Assembly (NCBI GenBank): GCA_029071325.1
Contig: JAIEAP010000001.1
Location: 41,764 to 105,763, forward strand
Length of the DNA stretch: 64,000 nucleotides
From: Lachnospiraceae bacterium
Lineage (GTDB): Bacteria; Bacillota; Clostridia; Lachnospirales; Lachnospiraceae
Direction: 5' to 3'
Below the pieces are notes generated by a model. It was not told the DNA's origin and did no database searches. It saw only the letters and a list, made by a program, of their open reading frames with translations. A program made the position numbers and the translations under genes. Below are positions 16,407 through 24,514 of the stretch, piece after piece (position 1 is the first letter of the stretch; each line of letters starts with the position of its first letter).

Positions 16407-16874
16407 TTGAGTCAACGAACAAGAAAGCTTCTGCGCACCGCCGCGTGGGTACTGTTCGGAGTGTATCTGATTATGTTGTGCTATTTCCTGTTTTTTGCAG
16501 AGAGCATGGGAAGACCTAATACGGAACGGGGGTATCACTATAACCTGGTGCCCTTCAAAGAAGTGATGCGTTTTATCAATTACCGTGCCGTGCTGGGACC
16601 GAAGGCATTGATGCTGAATCTATTGGGAAATATTGTGGCATTTATTCCGTACGGGCTGTTTATCCCGTTGCTGCAGCACAAACAACGGCATGTATGGCGG
16701 ATTATCATACTGAGCTTTGATTTCAGTCTGCTGGTAGAACTGCTTCAGCTTATTTCCAAGCGGGGCAGTTTTGATGTGGATGATCTGATCTTGAATACCA
16801 TCGGAGGGGCTGTGGGCTACGGCTGCTTCGTTCTGGCAGACAAAGTAAGGCATAAGCTGAGCGGCGTGAAGTAA
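16407..16874 (+). CDS. VanZ-like family membrane protein
   Basis: A small integral membrane protein of 155 residues with about four hydrophobic spans. The VanZ-like pattern is clear: YNLVPFKEVMRF near residue 50, then LNLLGNIVAFIPYGLFIP near 74, SLLVELLQLISKRGSFDVDDLILNT near 112-135 and a final Gly-rich span. VanZ itself gives low-level teicoplanin resistance, but most chromosomal relatives have unknown roles. Only TTG starts fit: TTG 16401 is too near the AAGGAG, so TTG 16407 with a seven-base gap is preferred. It follows pyrE by 27 bases and is probably co-transcribed. Confidence 0.85.
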   Translation: MSQRTRKLLRTAAWVLFGVYLIMLCYFLFFAESMGRPNTERGYHYNLVPFKEVMRFINYRAVLGPKALMLNLLGNIVAFIPYGLFIPLLQHKQRHVWRIIILSFDFSLLVELLQLISKRGSFDVDDLILNTIGGAVGYGCFVLADKVRHKLSGVK

Positions 16875-16896
16875 CGAACCGGTTCAGGAGATAAAC

Positions 16897-17217
16897 ATGA
16901 GAAGAAAACAAAAGTACAAATTTACGGAGAAAACCCTTTCCAGACGGGGGATGACTGCGCTGGGACTGGCGCTGGCATCGCTGGCAGCATTGGGGATTAT
17001 GATTTTTCTGGCATTCAAAAGTGCAGGCAATCTGAGCGTCTATATTGCCTGCTATGGTATATTAGCGATGATTGCAGCCGTTTCCGGTGTAGTACTGGCA
17101 ATCTTAAGTCTGCGGGAAGAAGACACATTCCGCAGTATTCCGTGGGGAGCGCTGGTTCTGTCCATATTGGCAGTGCTGTCCTGGGGCGGTGTGTACATAG
17201 GAGGGATGCTGTTATGA
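16897..17217 (+). CDS. DUF6142-like small membrane protein
   Basis: A 106-residue protein with a basic N-terminus (MRRKQKYKFTEKTLSRRGM) and three hydrophobic spans (about residues 22-40, 48-68, 84-104). The opening matches the pattern of Lachnospiraceae DUF6142 proteins as I remember them; no function is known. TCAGGAG precedes the ATG. The stop overlaps the ATG of the HD hydrolase gene (ATGA), so the two are translationally coupled. Confidence 0.7.
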   Translation: MRRKQKYKFTEKTLSRRGMTALGLALASLAALGIMIFLAFKSAGNLSVYIACYGILAMIAAVSGVVLAILSLREEDTFRSIPWGALVLSILAVLSWGGVYIGGMLL

Positions 17218-17813
17218 ACCGGCTGGAACAGCAGTTGTCATTTATTCTGGAATTAGATAAGGCAAAACGCATCATGCGTCAGACATATCTGTCGGACGGC
17301 AGCCGTAAGGAAAACGATGCAGAGCATTCCTGGCATCTGGCCCTTATGGCATTTGTGTTGGCAGAGTATGCCAATGAGCCGGTAGACGTATGTAAACTCA
17401 TGAAAATGGTCATGCTTCATGATATCATCGAGATTGATGCCGGGGACACATATGCTTATGACAGCGAGGGCAATGCTTCCAAACGTCAACGTGAGCTTAA
17501 GGCGGCGGAACGGATCTACCGCCTGCTGCCGGAAGACCAGGCGGCGGAATACCGCAGTCTATGGGATGAATTTGAGGCGATGGAGACGCCGGAGGCAAAA
17601 TTTGCCAATACGCTGGATAAGATACAGCCGATCCTGCTGACCAATGCGGCGGGAGGTCAGTCCTGGCGTGAGCATGGTGTGAAGGAATCCCAGATCAAAG
17701 GGCGCAACGCCCGGACAGCGGAAGGTTCTGAAAGCCTGTGGCAGTACGCGGCATCATTGATCGAGGAAAATATCCGTAAAGGAAATATAGATAAGGATGC
17801 AGACATGGTATGA
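17214..17813 (+). CDS. HD domain hydrolase, YfbR-like
   Basis: A 199-residue HD-superfamily phosphohydrolase. The metal ligands are visible as AEHSWH (near residue 33), MLHDIIEIDAGD (near 68) and ANTLDKIQP (near 135), the layout of the YfbR 5'-deoxynucleotidase group. A deoxynucleoside monophosphatase role is likely but not proven. The frame is open from 17142, but the ATG at 17214 overlaps the previous stop and gives the usual family N-terminus (MNRLEQQLSFILELDKAK). The stop overlaps the next start by four bases. Confidence 0.85.
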   Translation: MNRLEQQLSFILELDKAKRIMRQTYLSDGSRKENDAEHSWHLALMAFVLAEYANEPVDVCKLMKMVMLHDIIEIDAGDTYAYDSEGNASKRQRELKAAERIYRLLPEDQAAEYRSLWDEFEAMETPEAKFANTLDKIQPILLTNAAGGQSWREHGVKESQIKGRNARTAEGSESLWQYAASLIEENIRKGNIDKDADMV

Positions 17814-19915
17814 TACAGGAGCTGAAGTATTGTTATCAGAAGAAATATGATGAGGAATGGGAGCAGATAGAGGAACGTCTGGGACTGGTGATGGGCAGGA
17901 TCGCAGATATTGCCCGTGGTCATGACCAGGATCATATGCCGGAGGCATTTGGGGATTATTTTGACAGGACAGCGCGATTTATCCTTCAGACGAAGATCGT
18001 GCTGGATGCGGTTCGTTCCGGGGAACTTAAGAATTGGAACTTAAAGCAGCATCAGGAGATGAATCGTGTATTGTATCAGGATATCACAGCAGAGGAGTAC
18101 GATACTTCGTATGGGAATCCTGGTTACAGCGCAAAGCGTCTGGGAGAGGAATACGGCGCTATGCTCTCTATGCTGTATGCAGAGCTTCGGGCGCTGATCG
18201 CTTATGCTTATGAGGGGGACGGAGTATCTTACACGATTCTATGTGAATTGTTTGTCCAGGTGCATGCCTGTTTTACCGATGAGGAAATGGCGTCTGCCAG
18301 GGAGGTACAGCAGGCGATTTACTGGTTTTTCCATGATTACAGTGAGTTGTTTACCGAACAGAGCATTTTGAAGACCATTGACCCGGAGGAGGATTTTTTT
18401 ACCGGGCTTGTCATGGACGCCGATCTTGACGATTTCCGCTATTTATATCACTATGGCCTGCCGGTGGGAGAAAATGAACTGGGACTGGCGCGCCACTTCG
18501 CTGGCATGTCGGAGGCAGACATCCAGAAGATGGCGGATACCATGACGGAAGGATACCGCATCGGCTTTGTCGCGACAGGCAAGGACTTATCCAAAAAGAG
18601 TACCGTAAATGTGGAGTATGCGGTAGGTATGGAGCGGATGGTGCGGGCAGTGATCCGCAATTTTGAGCAGATGGGATTGAAGACAACCATCTTCCGCGAG
18701 GCGGTGTCTTCTTTCAGCGGGCGGGGCAGCAGCAAACGCGGCTGCTATTCCATAGCGGTGAACCGCCAGTTTGATTATGACCACAGACAGGATAAGGCGC
18801 TTTATCTGGATAAGGCATTTGTGGAACGCCGTCTGGAAACATTGCGGACAACCTATGAGAAGCATAAAGAGCTGGCAGGAAAATATGCGGGGCCGGCAAT
18901 TATAGAAGTATTTGGTGAGCCGATTTTTGCGCCGGTGAATAAGAAAGCGGCGCTCCATTATGATGAGAAGCAGAACGGTCTGAATGTCCGCTATGCATCT
19001 GAGGCGGGAGAGATCACCAACCGTTATATTAAGGGAGAGGAGCGCAGCTTTACGATCATTGCATATCCCTTGCCTGCAATCGGCGTCCGTTTCCCGGAGA
19101 TATTTGACCGGACGGTAGCGCTCAATACGTTGGATTATAGCCGCTATCAAAAGATGCAGGAAGCCATCATTGCTGTTTTGGATCGAGGTGTGAAAGCTCA
19201 TATAAAGGGCAGCGGCAGCAATGAGACAAATTTGACGGTGGCGCTTTATCCGCTGGGGGATCCGCAGAAGGAGACGATCTTTGAGAACTGTGTGGCGGAT
19301 GTGAATATTCCGGTGGGAGAGGTATTCACTTCCCCGGTACTGCGGGGAACCAACGGGCTATTGCATGTGTCTTCAGTATACTTAAACGGGCTTCACTATA
19401 AAGAACTGAAAATAACTTTTAGAGACGGTATGGTGACGGATTATTTCTGTGAGAACTTTGCCACTGAGCAGGAGAATCGGAAATATATCTACGACAATGT
19501 CCTGATGCAGCATGATACACTTCCCATGGGAGAGTTTGCGATAGGGACCAACACTACGGCATACCGCATGGCCAGAGATTTTGATATTGCGGATAAGCTG
19601 CCCATTCTCATCGCAGAGAAGACAGGACCGCATTTTGCAGTGGGGGATACCTGTTATTCCCATGCGGAGGATACGCCGGTGTATAATCCGGATGGCAAGG
19701 AGATCGTGGCGCGGGATAATGAGGTGTCCACTTTGCGCAAAGAAGATACATCCCGGGCGTATTTCAATTGCCACACCGATATTACGATTCCCTATGATGA
19801 GCTGGACAGCATCCGGGTGGAAACGGCTGATGGGAATATTTCTTATGTGATCCGGGACGGGCGGTTCGTGGTCCCGGGGACAGAGGAACTGAACGGGCCG
19901 CTGGAGCGTAGTTGA
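17810..19915 (+). CDS. M29 family aminopeptidase (AmpS-like)
   Basis: A metallo-aminopeptidase of 701 residues. The C-terminal half (about 330-690) carries the M29 marks: KGSGSNETNLTVAL, then CVADVNIPVGEVFTSP with a metal-binding Glu, GLLHVSS, LPMGEFAIGTNT with another Glu, and HFAVGDTCYSHAED with His ligands. The N-terminal 300 residues are extra compared with the usual roughly 410-residue enzymes and contain a helical region I do not recognise. It probably releases N-terminal residues from peptides in the cytosol. It overlaps the HD gene by four bases and ends the pyrE-led transcription unit, with a terminator 109 bases after the stop. Confidence 0.88.
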   Translation: MIQELKYCYQKKYDEEWEQIEERLGLVMGRIADIARGHDQDHMPEAFGDYFDRTARFILQTKIVLDAVRSGELKNWNLKQHQEMNRVLYQDITAEEYDTSYGNPGYSAKRLGEEYGAMLSMLYAELRALIAYAYEGDGVSYTILCELFVQVHACFTDEEMASAREVQQAIYWFFHDYSELFTEQSILKTIDPEEDFFTGLVMDADLDDFRYLYHYGLPVGENELGLARHFAGMSEADIQKMADTMTEGYRIGFVATGKDLSKKSTVNVEYAVGMERMVRAVIRNFEQMGLKTTIFREAVSSFSGRGSSKRGCYSIAVNRQFDYDHRQDKALYLDKAFVERRLETLRTTYEKHKELAGKYAGPAIIEVFGEPIFAPVNKKAALHYDEKQNGLNVRYASEAGEITNRYIKGEERSFTIIAYPLPAIGVRFPEIFDRTVALNTLDYSRYQKMQEAIIAVLDRGVKAHIKGSGSNETNLTVALYPLGDPQKETIFENCVADVNIPVGEVFTSPVLRGTNGLLHVSSVYLNGLHYKELKITFRDGMVTDYFCENFATEQENRKYIYDNVLMQHDTLPMGEFAIGTNTTAYRMARDFDIADKLPILIAEKTGPHFAVGDTCYSHAEDTPVYNPDGKEIVARDNEVSTLRKEDTSRAYFNCHTDITIPYDELDSIRVETADGNISYVIRDGRFVVPGTEELNGPLERS

Positions 19916-20023
19916 CGTTATCAGATGTAGTTGATAAAATTGTTGTACTAATTTAATTTGGGGAGAATGGAAAATATGTTGGGGAGCATGAGAAATGAAA
20001 AGAAATGTCATATGAAAGATGCG

Positions 20024-20053
20024 AGAGCGTAAGGATTTCCTACGCTCTTTTTG
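20024..20053 (+). terminator. Intrinsic terminator after the aminopeptidase gene
   Basis: AGAGCGTA (20024-20031) pairs with TACGCTCT (20041-20048), followed by TTTTT. The TGTCATATG on both sides is a short direct repeat. Confidence 0.75.
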
Positions 20054-20101
20054 TCATATGTGATTCTATTTTAGGCGTATTATGATACGATTGGAGGAGC
20101 T

Positions 20102-20449
20102 ATGAATACAGAAGAAATCAGAAAAAATATGCACAGACTGGAGGAACTGCAAAGTGATTTGAGGCATATCACCCATGAAGTACAGTCTGAGGAGGAGCAG
20201 CGGGAACGCGATGAAGCATGGTATCGCTTCCAACTGGAAGGGCAGATGTATTATGCGGAGAGAATGCCTTTTCTAAAGAGCGGTTTGGAAGAACAGAATG
20301 CATTGATTCAGGAAGCGGATCGGAGTTATCACAGGATGCAGGATGAGATACGCAGACACCTTCAGCAGAAGCAGGAAGCTTGTGAGGAAGAGCAGGAAGA
20401 TTATGCGAAGGAATTGCGGGAGTCAAAAAAGGCTGAAGACGGAAAATAA
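20102..20449 (+). CDS. LXG-associated helical protein (Lap-like, DUF3958/DUF5082-type)
   Basis: A highly charged 115-residue protein, almost all predictable as coiled coil (LEELQSDLRHITHEVQSEEEQRER; later IRRHLQQKQEACEEEQ). No signal or membrane span. GGAGGAGCT precedes the ATG. It stands immediately before the LXG gene, the place where small helical partner proteins (Lap proteins) lie in type VII secretion loci; these bind the LXG domain to form the exported complex. I infer that role from position and composition; the family name is tentative. Only 12 bases separate it from the LXG start. Confidence 0.65.
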   Translation: MNTEEIRKNMHRLEELQSDLRHITHEVQSEEEQRERDEAWYRFQLEGQMYYAERMPFLKSGLEEQNALIQEADRSYHRMQDEIRRHLQQKQEACEEEQEDYAKELRESKKAEDGK

Positions 20450-20461
20450 GGGGGAAAAGAG

Positions 20462-20653
20462 ATGTATCTGGAAGGCATTGTAATAGAACCGGAAGAAATC
20501 AGACGGCAGTCAGATGAGATGATTACTGCATTACAGTCGGATTCTATCGGTTTGCAGGCAGTATTGAAAAATATAGGAGAATTTCAGGCGGAGGATAGTC
20601 TGCAGGGACTGGCTTGGAATAAGCTGAAAGAAGGAGGGAGGACTGGCTGCTAA
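20462..20653 (+). pseudogene. LXG effector gene, 5' fragment before a frameshift
   Basis: 63 codons with a strong ribosome site (GGGGGAAAAGAG). The product begins like an LXG domain (SDEMITALQSDSIGLQ, then ISLxG-like EDSLQGLAWNKLK) and stops at TAA 20651-20653. In the frame one base back, reading continues as REDWLLICQGLISADE and joins the long frame at 20665 without a stop. The break lies in the purine run 20627-20641 (AAAGAAGGAGGGAGG). Options are a true inactivating indel, slippage-based on/off switching, ribosomal frameshifting near the internal SD-like AGGAGG, or a base-call error. Confidence 0.75.
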
Positions 20654-20664
20654 TCTGCCAGGGA

Positions 20665-22575
20665 TTGATCAGCGCAGATGAATCTATGATATATGACAGT
20701 CAGCAACTTACAAGAGTGGTGGGGGAAGAAGCGTTTTACGGAGATGTGTTATCAGCGGGAATCACCTTCCAAAACGGGATCATTAACATGTATGAGCAGC
20801 GTATTGCGTCTTTAAAACAGAACAGAAAATGGCTAAGAGTATTGGGAATGCCTTTTCAATGGGTGGATCGGGCGATAACTGGGGCTGAGGAAGTGATTCG
20901 CTGCAGCCAAAATCTCATTGCAGATTATCGGATGCGGATAGATCGGGCACAATGGATTATAAGCAGTACAGGTAGTTTGTTTCAGTATGCACAGACGCTT
21001 TACGTTTCCGTTGAACAGGGGATTGCAGAATTAGAGCAGGGCGGAATAAGTGGGACGAGCGGCATATCATCCGGCTGGAGGCAGACATTGAGCGGTGCAT
21101 GGGAGAAGCGCATGCAGGAGATAGAAGTAAAAAGCAGGCGTTATCTGAGCAATGCAGGCTTTACGGAGCATCAGCTGCAGACAGCGGCAGAGCTGGGGTA
21201 TAGCTATGAGGAAGTAAAGAATCTCTGGATACAATTTGGCGACACACAGGACAGAGAATTCTTCCAGCATCTGATGGATGGGAATGTGGAAGGTTATGAA
21301 GCGGCATTTCAGATCAATCCATTGGAGTTATCGGATGCGATGACTCTTGTGCTGTCAGACTATGCTTACCGGCTGCTGCAGGCAGAAAAGATACAGAGTC
21401 TGACAGAGTTCAATAATGCTGTCTTATCTGCGGATCATATGATTATAGATGAAAACGGAACTGTCCTGTCATTCAATTATGCAGATAAATATCTGGAGAG
21501 GCTTGTGCTTGGAAGCGCTATGCAGGTGCAGGGAGATCTTGTCTGTGTGGCGGCTGTGAATCCAGCGGATGACACCGGAGCCTACAATGCGCTGTATCAG
21601 ATGTATGAGAAGAAATTTGCACTAATGAGCCTGTGGACAACAGAAAGTGCGGTCATACAGCAGCTGAAGCGGCAGGAGTTTAATGAAGCTGTTGCCATGA
21701 GTGTGGAGGCACTTGAGATAGACGGGATGGATCTGTCCTTCCGGTTGAATCATCTGAGTCAGGGAGAGATGGTGGCGGAGGAAATTAAAATAAAAAGTAT
21801 TGAAACGGGACTAGGACTTGATATGGAATGGGATGAAGAGGAAATAAGGCAGGCAGAAGAAAACCGAGCAAGAGTCTTGGAACGGGGAATTATAAATATT
21901 CTGGAAAGCATAGGATTGTTGGCGTTGGGGACATTTTCACCGGAGAGCGCAATATTTGCCAGTGTGGCATTGATGCTGCTGGAAGGCGCGCCTAAAACAG
22001 TGACAGGATTAGATGGCCTGGCAGAAAGCCAAATGGGCAAATTAGGCATAAAGTCTGCTAATACGGCAGTTAACAGTATTGTGAATACATATCTGTCATA
22101 TCTTAATGCAGAAGAACAATTAGAGGATAAAAAGTATAAAGTATTTATGAAGTGGTTTGGTTCGGGAGTAAAATATGAAGTGAGCGGCGGCAGTTTGGAA
22201 GAAAAGGAAGATATTCTTATCTGTGGTTTATATAATCCGAAGACATTATATTATATGAATGAGTGGAATGAAAATGGTGTGCGTGGCTGGGGCAATTGGA
22301 GTGAGGAAACCTGTGATCGAATTGAAGAGGCAATAAAGGCAGATGAATCAGAAGACGAGCGGATAAGAAGTAATGCATTGGCATTATTAAACGGCAGTTC
22401 AGATTCAGAAAGAGAATTAGACATCTGTAAATTAAATCCAAAAGATATTCTTGAGGCGGTAGGCTATATAGAGGAAATTGACATATCAGAAGAATTGACA
22501 TATAAGAGTGAAGATAAGGTAAAAACAAAAAGTATAAAACTTATGTGGGAAAATATTAATGAAGAATTGCAATGA
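20665..22575 (+). CDS. LXG-type secreted effector, main part, with cassette-like C-terminus
   Basis: The main part (636 codons from TTG 20665) of a protein that would have about 704 residues if joined to the fragment at 20462. Residues 1-150 complete a helical LXG-type export domain (FQNGIINMYEQRIASL...). A middle region of about 250 residues is unrecognised. A hydrophobic, Gly/Ala-rich segment (GLLALGTFSPESAIFASVALMLLEGAP, positions near 410-435) could enter a membrane. The last 130 residues start at MKWFGSGVKYEV and continue with WNENGVRGWGNW; they are the same domain as in the membrane proteins encoded downstream, about 88 per cent identical in DNA from 22261 on, but with about 25 extra residues after KYEV. 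LXG proteins are exported by type VII secretion and act on rival bacteria. Whether this tail is the toxic tip, or an immunity-like piece acquired by recombination, cannot be told. Confidence 0.7.
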   Translation: MISADESMIYDSQQLTRVVGEEAFYGDVLSAGITFQNGIINMYEQRIASLKQNRKWLRVLGMPFQWVDRAITGAEEVIRCSQNLIADYRMRIDRAQWIISSTGSLFQYAQTLYVSVEQGIAELEQGGISGTSGISSGWRQTLSGAWEKRMQEIEVKSRRYLSNAGFTEHQLQTAAELGYSYEEVKNLWIQFGDTQDREFFQHLMDGNVEGYEAAFQINPLELSDAMTLVLSDYAYRLLQAEKIQSLTEFNNAVLSADHMIIDENGTVLSFNYADKYLERLVLGSAMQVQGDLVCVAAVNPADDTGAYNALYQMYEKKFALMSLWTTESAVIQQLKRQEFNEAVAMSVEALEIDGMDLSFRLNHLSQGEMVAEEIKIKSIETGLGLDMEWDEEEIRQAEENRARVLERGIINILESIGLLALGTFSPESAIFASVALMLLEGAPKTVTGLDGLAESQMGKLGIKSANTAVNSIVNTYLSYLNAEEQLEDKKYKVFMKWFGSGVKYEVSGGSLEEKEDILICGLYNPKTLYYMNEWNENGVRGWGNWSEETCDRIEEAIKADESEDERIRSNALALLNGSSDSERELDICKLNPKDILEAVGYIEEIDISEELTYKSEDKVKTKSIKLMWENINEELQ

Positions 22576-22607
22576 AAATTTCGTTTTAATGTAAATAGGG
22601 GGTTGTA

Positions 22608-23111
22608 ATGAGACGGGACATATTAAAAAGGTTCATAAAGCAACATTGGAAGAAAATAATTTTGATTGTAATTCTGTTAATGTCGTCATACAAGGCGTAT
22701 ACAGACTACGTTAAGGCAGACCAGCGGGTCAAGGAGACTGAAGAAGTCATAATCATGAAATGGTTTGGACCGAAAGTGCGTTATGATATGATCCAGGAGT
22801 GGAATGAAAATGGCGTGCGTGGCTGGGGTAACTGGAGTGAGGAAACCTGTGATCGAATTGAAGAGGCAATGAAGGCAGATGAATCAGAAGACGAGCGGAT
22901 AAGAAGTAATGCATTGGCATTATTAAATGGCGGTTCGGGTTCTGATATAGAATTAGATGTCTGTAGAATGAATCCAAAAGATATTCTTGAGGCGGTAGGC
23001 TATATAGAGGAAACAGCTATATCGGGAGAATTGACATGTCGGAGTGAAGATAAAATAAAAACAAAAAGTATAAAACTCATGTGGGAATATATCAATGGAG
23101 AGCAGCGATGA
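22608..23111 (+). CDS. Array protein 1: single-span membrane protein, KWFG/GWGNW domain
   Basis: 167 residues. Basic N-terminus (MRRDILKRFIKQHWKK), one membrane span (IILIVILLMSS, residues about 17-33), then an acidic linker and the array domain: MKWFGPKVRYDM, EWNENGVRGWGNWSEETCD, ALALLNGG, DVCRMNPKDILEAVGYIE. By the positive-inside rule the domain faces outward. Two cysteines (ETCD and DVC) are shared with most copies and could form a disulfide outside the cell. TAGGGGGTT is the ribosome site. The stop overlaps the next start (ATGA). From its place behind an LXG gene it may be a membrane-anchored immunity protein. I do not recognise the family. Confidence 0.75.
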   Translation: MRRDILKRFIKQHWKKIILIVILLMSSYKAYTDYVKADQRVKETEEVIIMKWFGPKVRYDMIQEWNENGVRGWGNWSEETCDRIEEAMKADESEDERIRSNALALLNGGSGSDIELDVCRMNPKDILEAVGYIEETAISGELTCRSEDKIKTKSIKLMWEYINGEQR

Positions 23112-23608
23112 GACGAGATTTATTCAAAGGGTTCATAAAACGGCATTGGAAAAAAATAATTCTGATTGTAATTCTATTAATGACGTCATACAAGGCATAT
23201 GCGGACTACGTCAGGGCAGATCAGCGGGTGAAGGAGGCCGAGGAGGTAGTGATCATGAAATGGTTTGGACCGAGAGTACGTTACGAGATGATACAGGAGT
23301 GGAATGAAAATGGCGTGCGTGGCTGGGGCAACTGGAGTGAGGAAACCTGTGATCGAATTGAAGAGGCAATAAAGGCAGATGAATCAGAAGACGAGCGGAT
23401 AAGAAGTAATGCGTTGGCATTATTAAATGGCGGTTCAGGTACCAATGAAGAATTAAACGTGTGTGCAATGGATGTTAATGAATTCCTACATGCAATAGAA
23501 TATATTGAAGACATTGGAAAAAATATTTATAATGGCGAAAAAGATAAATTAACTGATGGAATAGGAGAAGATATAACAAATGGCAGTATAAGAAAAATGT
23601 GGATTTAA
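23108..23608 (+). CDS. Array protein 2: single-span membrane protein, KWFG/GWGNW domain
   Basis: 166 residues, starting at the ATG that overlaps the stop of array gene 1. Same plan: basic start (MRRDLFKGFIKRHWKK), one span, then MKWFGPRVRYEM and the GWGNWSEETCD block. The last 40 residues (NEFLHAIEYIEDIGKNIYNGEKDKL in pieces) differ from copy 1, so copies diverge mostly in the C-terminal third. Bases 23184-23257 are identical to 24591-24664 in array gene 5. Role as for copy 1. Confidence 0.75.
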   Translation: MRRDLFKGFIKRHWKKIILIVILLMTSYKAYADYVRADQRVKEAEEVVIMKWFGPRVRYEMIQEWNENGVRGWGNWSEETCDRIEEAIKADESEDERIRSNALALLNGGSGTNEELNVCAMDVNEFLHAIEYIEDIGKNIYNGEKDKLTDGIGEDITNGSIRKMWI

Positions 23609-23665
23609 AGCAAGACAATACTTATTTGTTTTTTTGGCAAGAGTTACAATATAGCAGAGGATATA

Positions 23666-24283
23666 ATGAAGCGAGAAAAAATAAAAAAATATATAAAGCG
23701 GCATTGGAAAAAAATAATTCTGATTGTAGTTCTGGTAATGTCATCATATGAGGCATATACAGATTACGTTAGGGCAGATGAGCAGGTAAAAGAAGTAGAG
23801 GAGATCATGATCATGGAGTGGTTTGGTCCGAGAGTACGTTATGAGATGATACAGGAGTGGAATAAGAACGGAATACGGGGTTGGGGCAATTGGAGTGAGG
23901 AAACCTGTGATCTGATTGAAAAAGCTCTCGAAGAAGATGATTGTGAGGAAGAGGAAAAGCAGAATGCTTTGCGGCTGTTGAATGGAGGTCTGAGTTCGGG
24001 GGTAAAGCTGGACGTATGCACTATGGATATCGGTGCGTTTGAGTCGGTGATAATGTGGATGGAACAAATCGCTGGCAGAGAGGGGATATGCAATGAGCGG
24101 GGCCGGCGGATTGAAGAAGGTGAGATAGCCGCAATGTGGAGTGATGTGAACGGGAGGGTGAAGCTGAGGCAGACGTGGAATGTAAAACGTGTGCAGCGGC
24201 ATTGGAAGCTAATTGCTTTTGCAGTGATTTTGTTCGTGTTTTTATGCAAGGTATATACAGATTATGTCAGAACAGAGAAATGA
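23666..24283 (+). CDS. Array protein 3: fused to the N-terminus of the broken fourth copy
   Basis: 205 residues, longer than its neighbours. It has the common start (MKREKIKKYIKRHWKK, one span), MEWFGPRVRYEM, GWGNWSEETCDLIEKAL, LDVCTMD and MWSDVNGR. After that it runs on into a second copy of the basic-plus-span module (RVQRHWKLIAFAVILFVFLCKVYTDYV) that belongs to array copy 4, then stops. The mature protein may therefore have two membrane spans with the domain between them. The natural stop of copy 3 seems to have been lost when copy 4 was damaged. GCAGAGG is a fair ribosome site. Confidence 0.72.
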   Translation: MKREKIKKYIKRHWKKIILIVVLVMSSYEAYTDYVRADEQVKEVEEIMIMEWFGPRVRYEMIQEWNKNGIRGWGNWSEETCDLIEKALEEDDCEEEEKQNALRLLNGGLSSGVKLDVCTMDIGAFESVIMWMEQIAGREGICNERGRRIEEGEIAAMWSDVNGRVKLRQTWNVKRVQRHWKLIAFAVILFVFLCKVYTDYVRTEK

Positions 24284-24499
24284 CGGAGAGAAACAGAATG
24301 CACTGCTGCTATTGAAGGCGGGCTGGGTTCGGAGATAAAGATGGACATATGCGCTATGGATATTGGGGCGTTTCAGTCAGCGGTACTGTGGATGGAACAA
24401 ATTGCTGGCAGAAAGGGAATATGCAACGAGCGAGGGGAGCGGATTGAAGAAGGTGAAATACATGTAATGTGGAGAGAGGTACACAGGGGGCGACGGTAA
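24158..24499 (+). pseudogene. Array copy 4, internally deleted and frameshifted
   Basis: The membrane module of this copy is fused in frame to copy 3. After YVRTEK the whole KWFG...GWGNW part (about 200 bases) is missing; sequence resumes with EKQNALLLL, corresponding to EKQNALRLLNGG of copy 3. A single-base loss in the LLNGG codons then shifts the frame; past it the reading is DICAMDIGAFQSA, WMEQIAGRKGICNERG and ends TAA at 24499. Clear sign of decay by recombination. Confidence 0.75.
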
Positions 24500-24514
24500 A
24501 AGAGGGGGATTATA

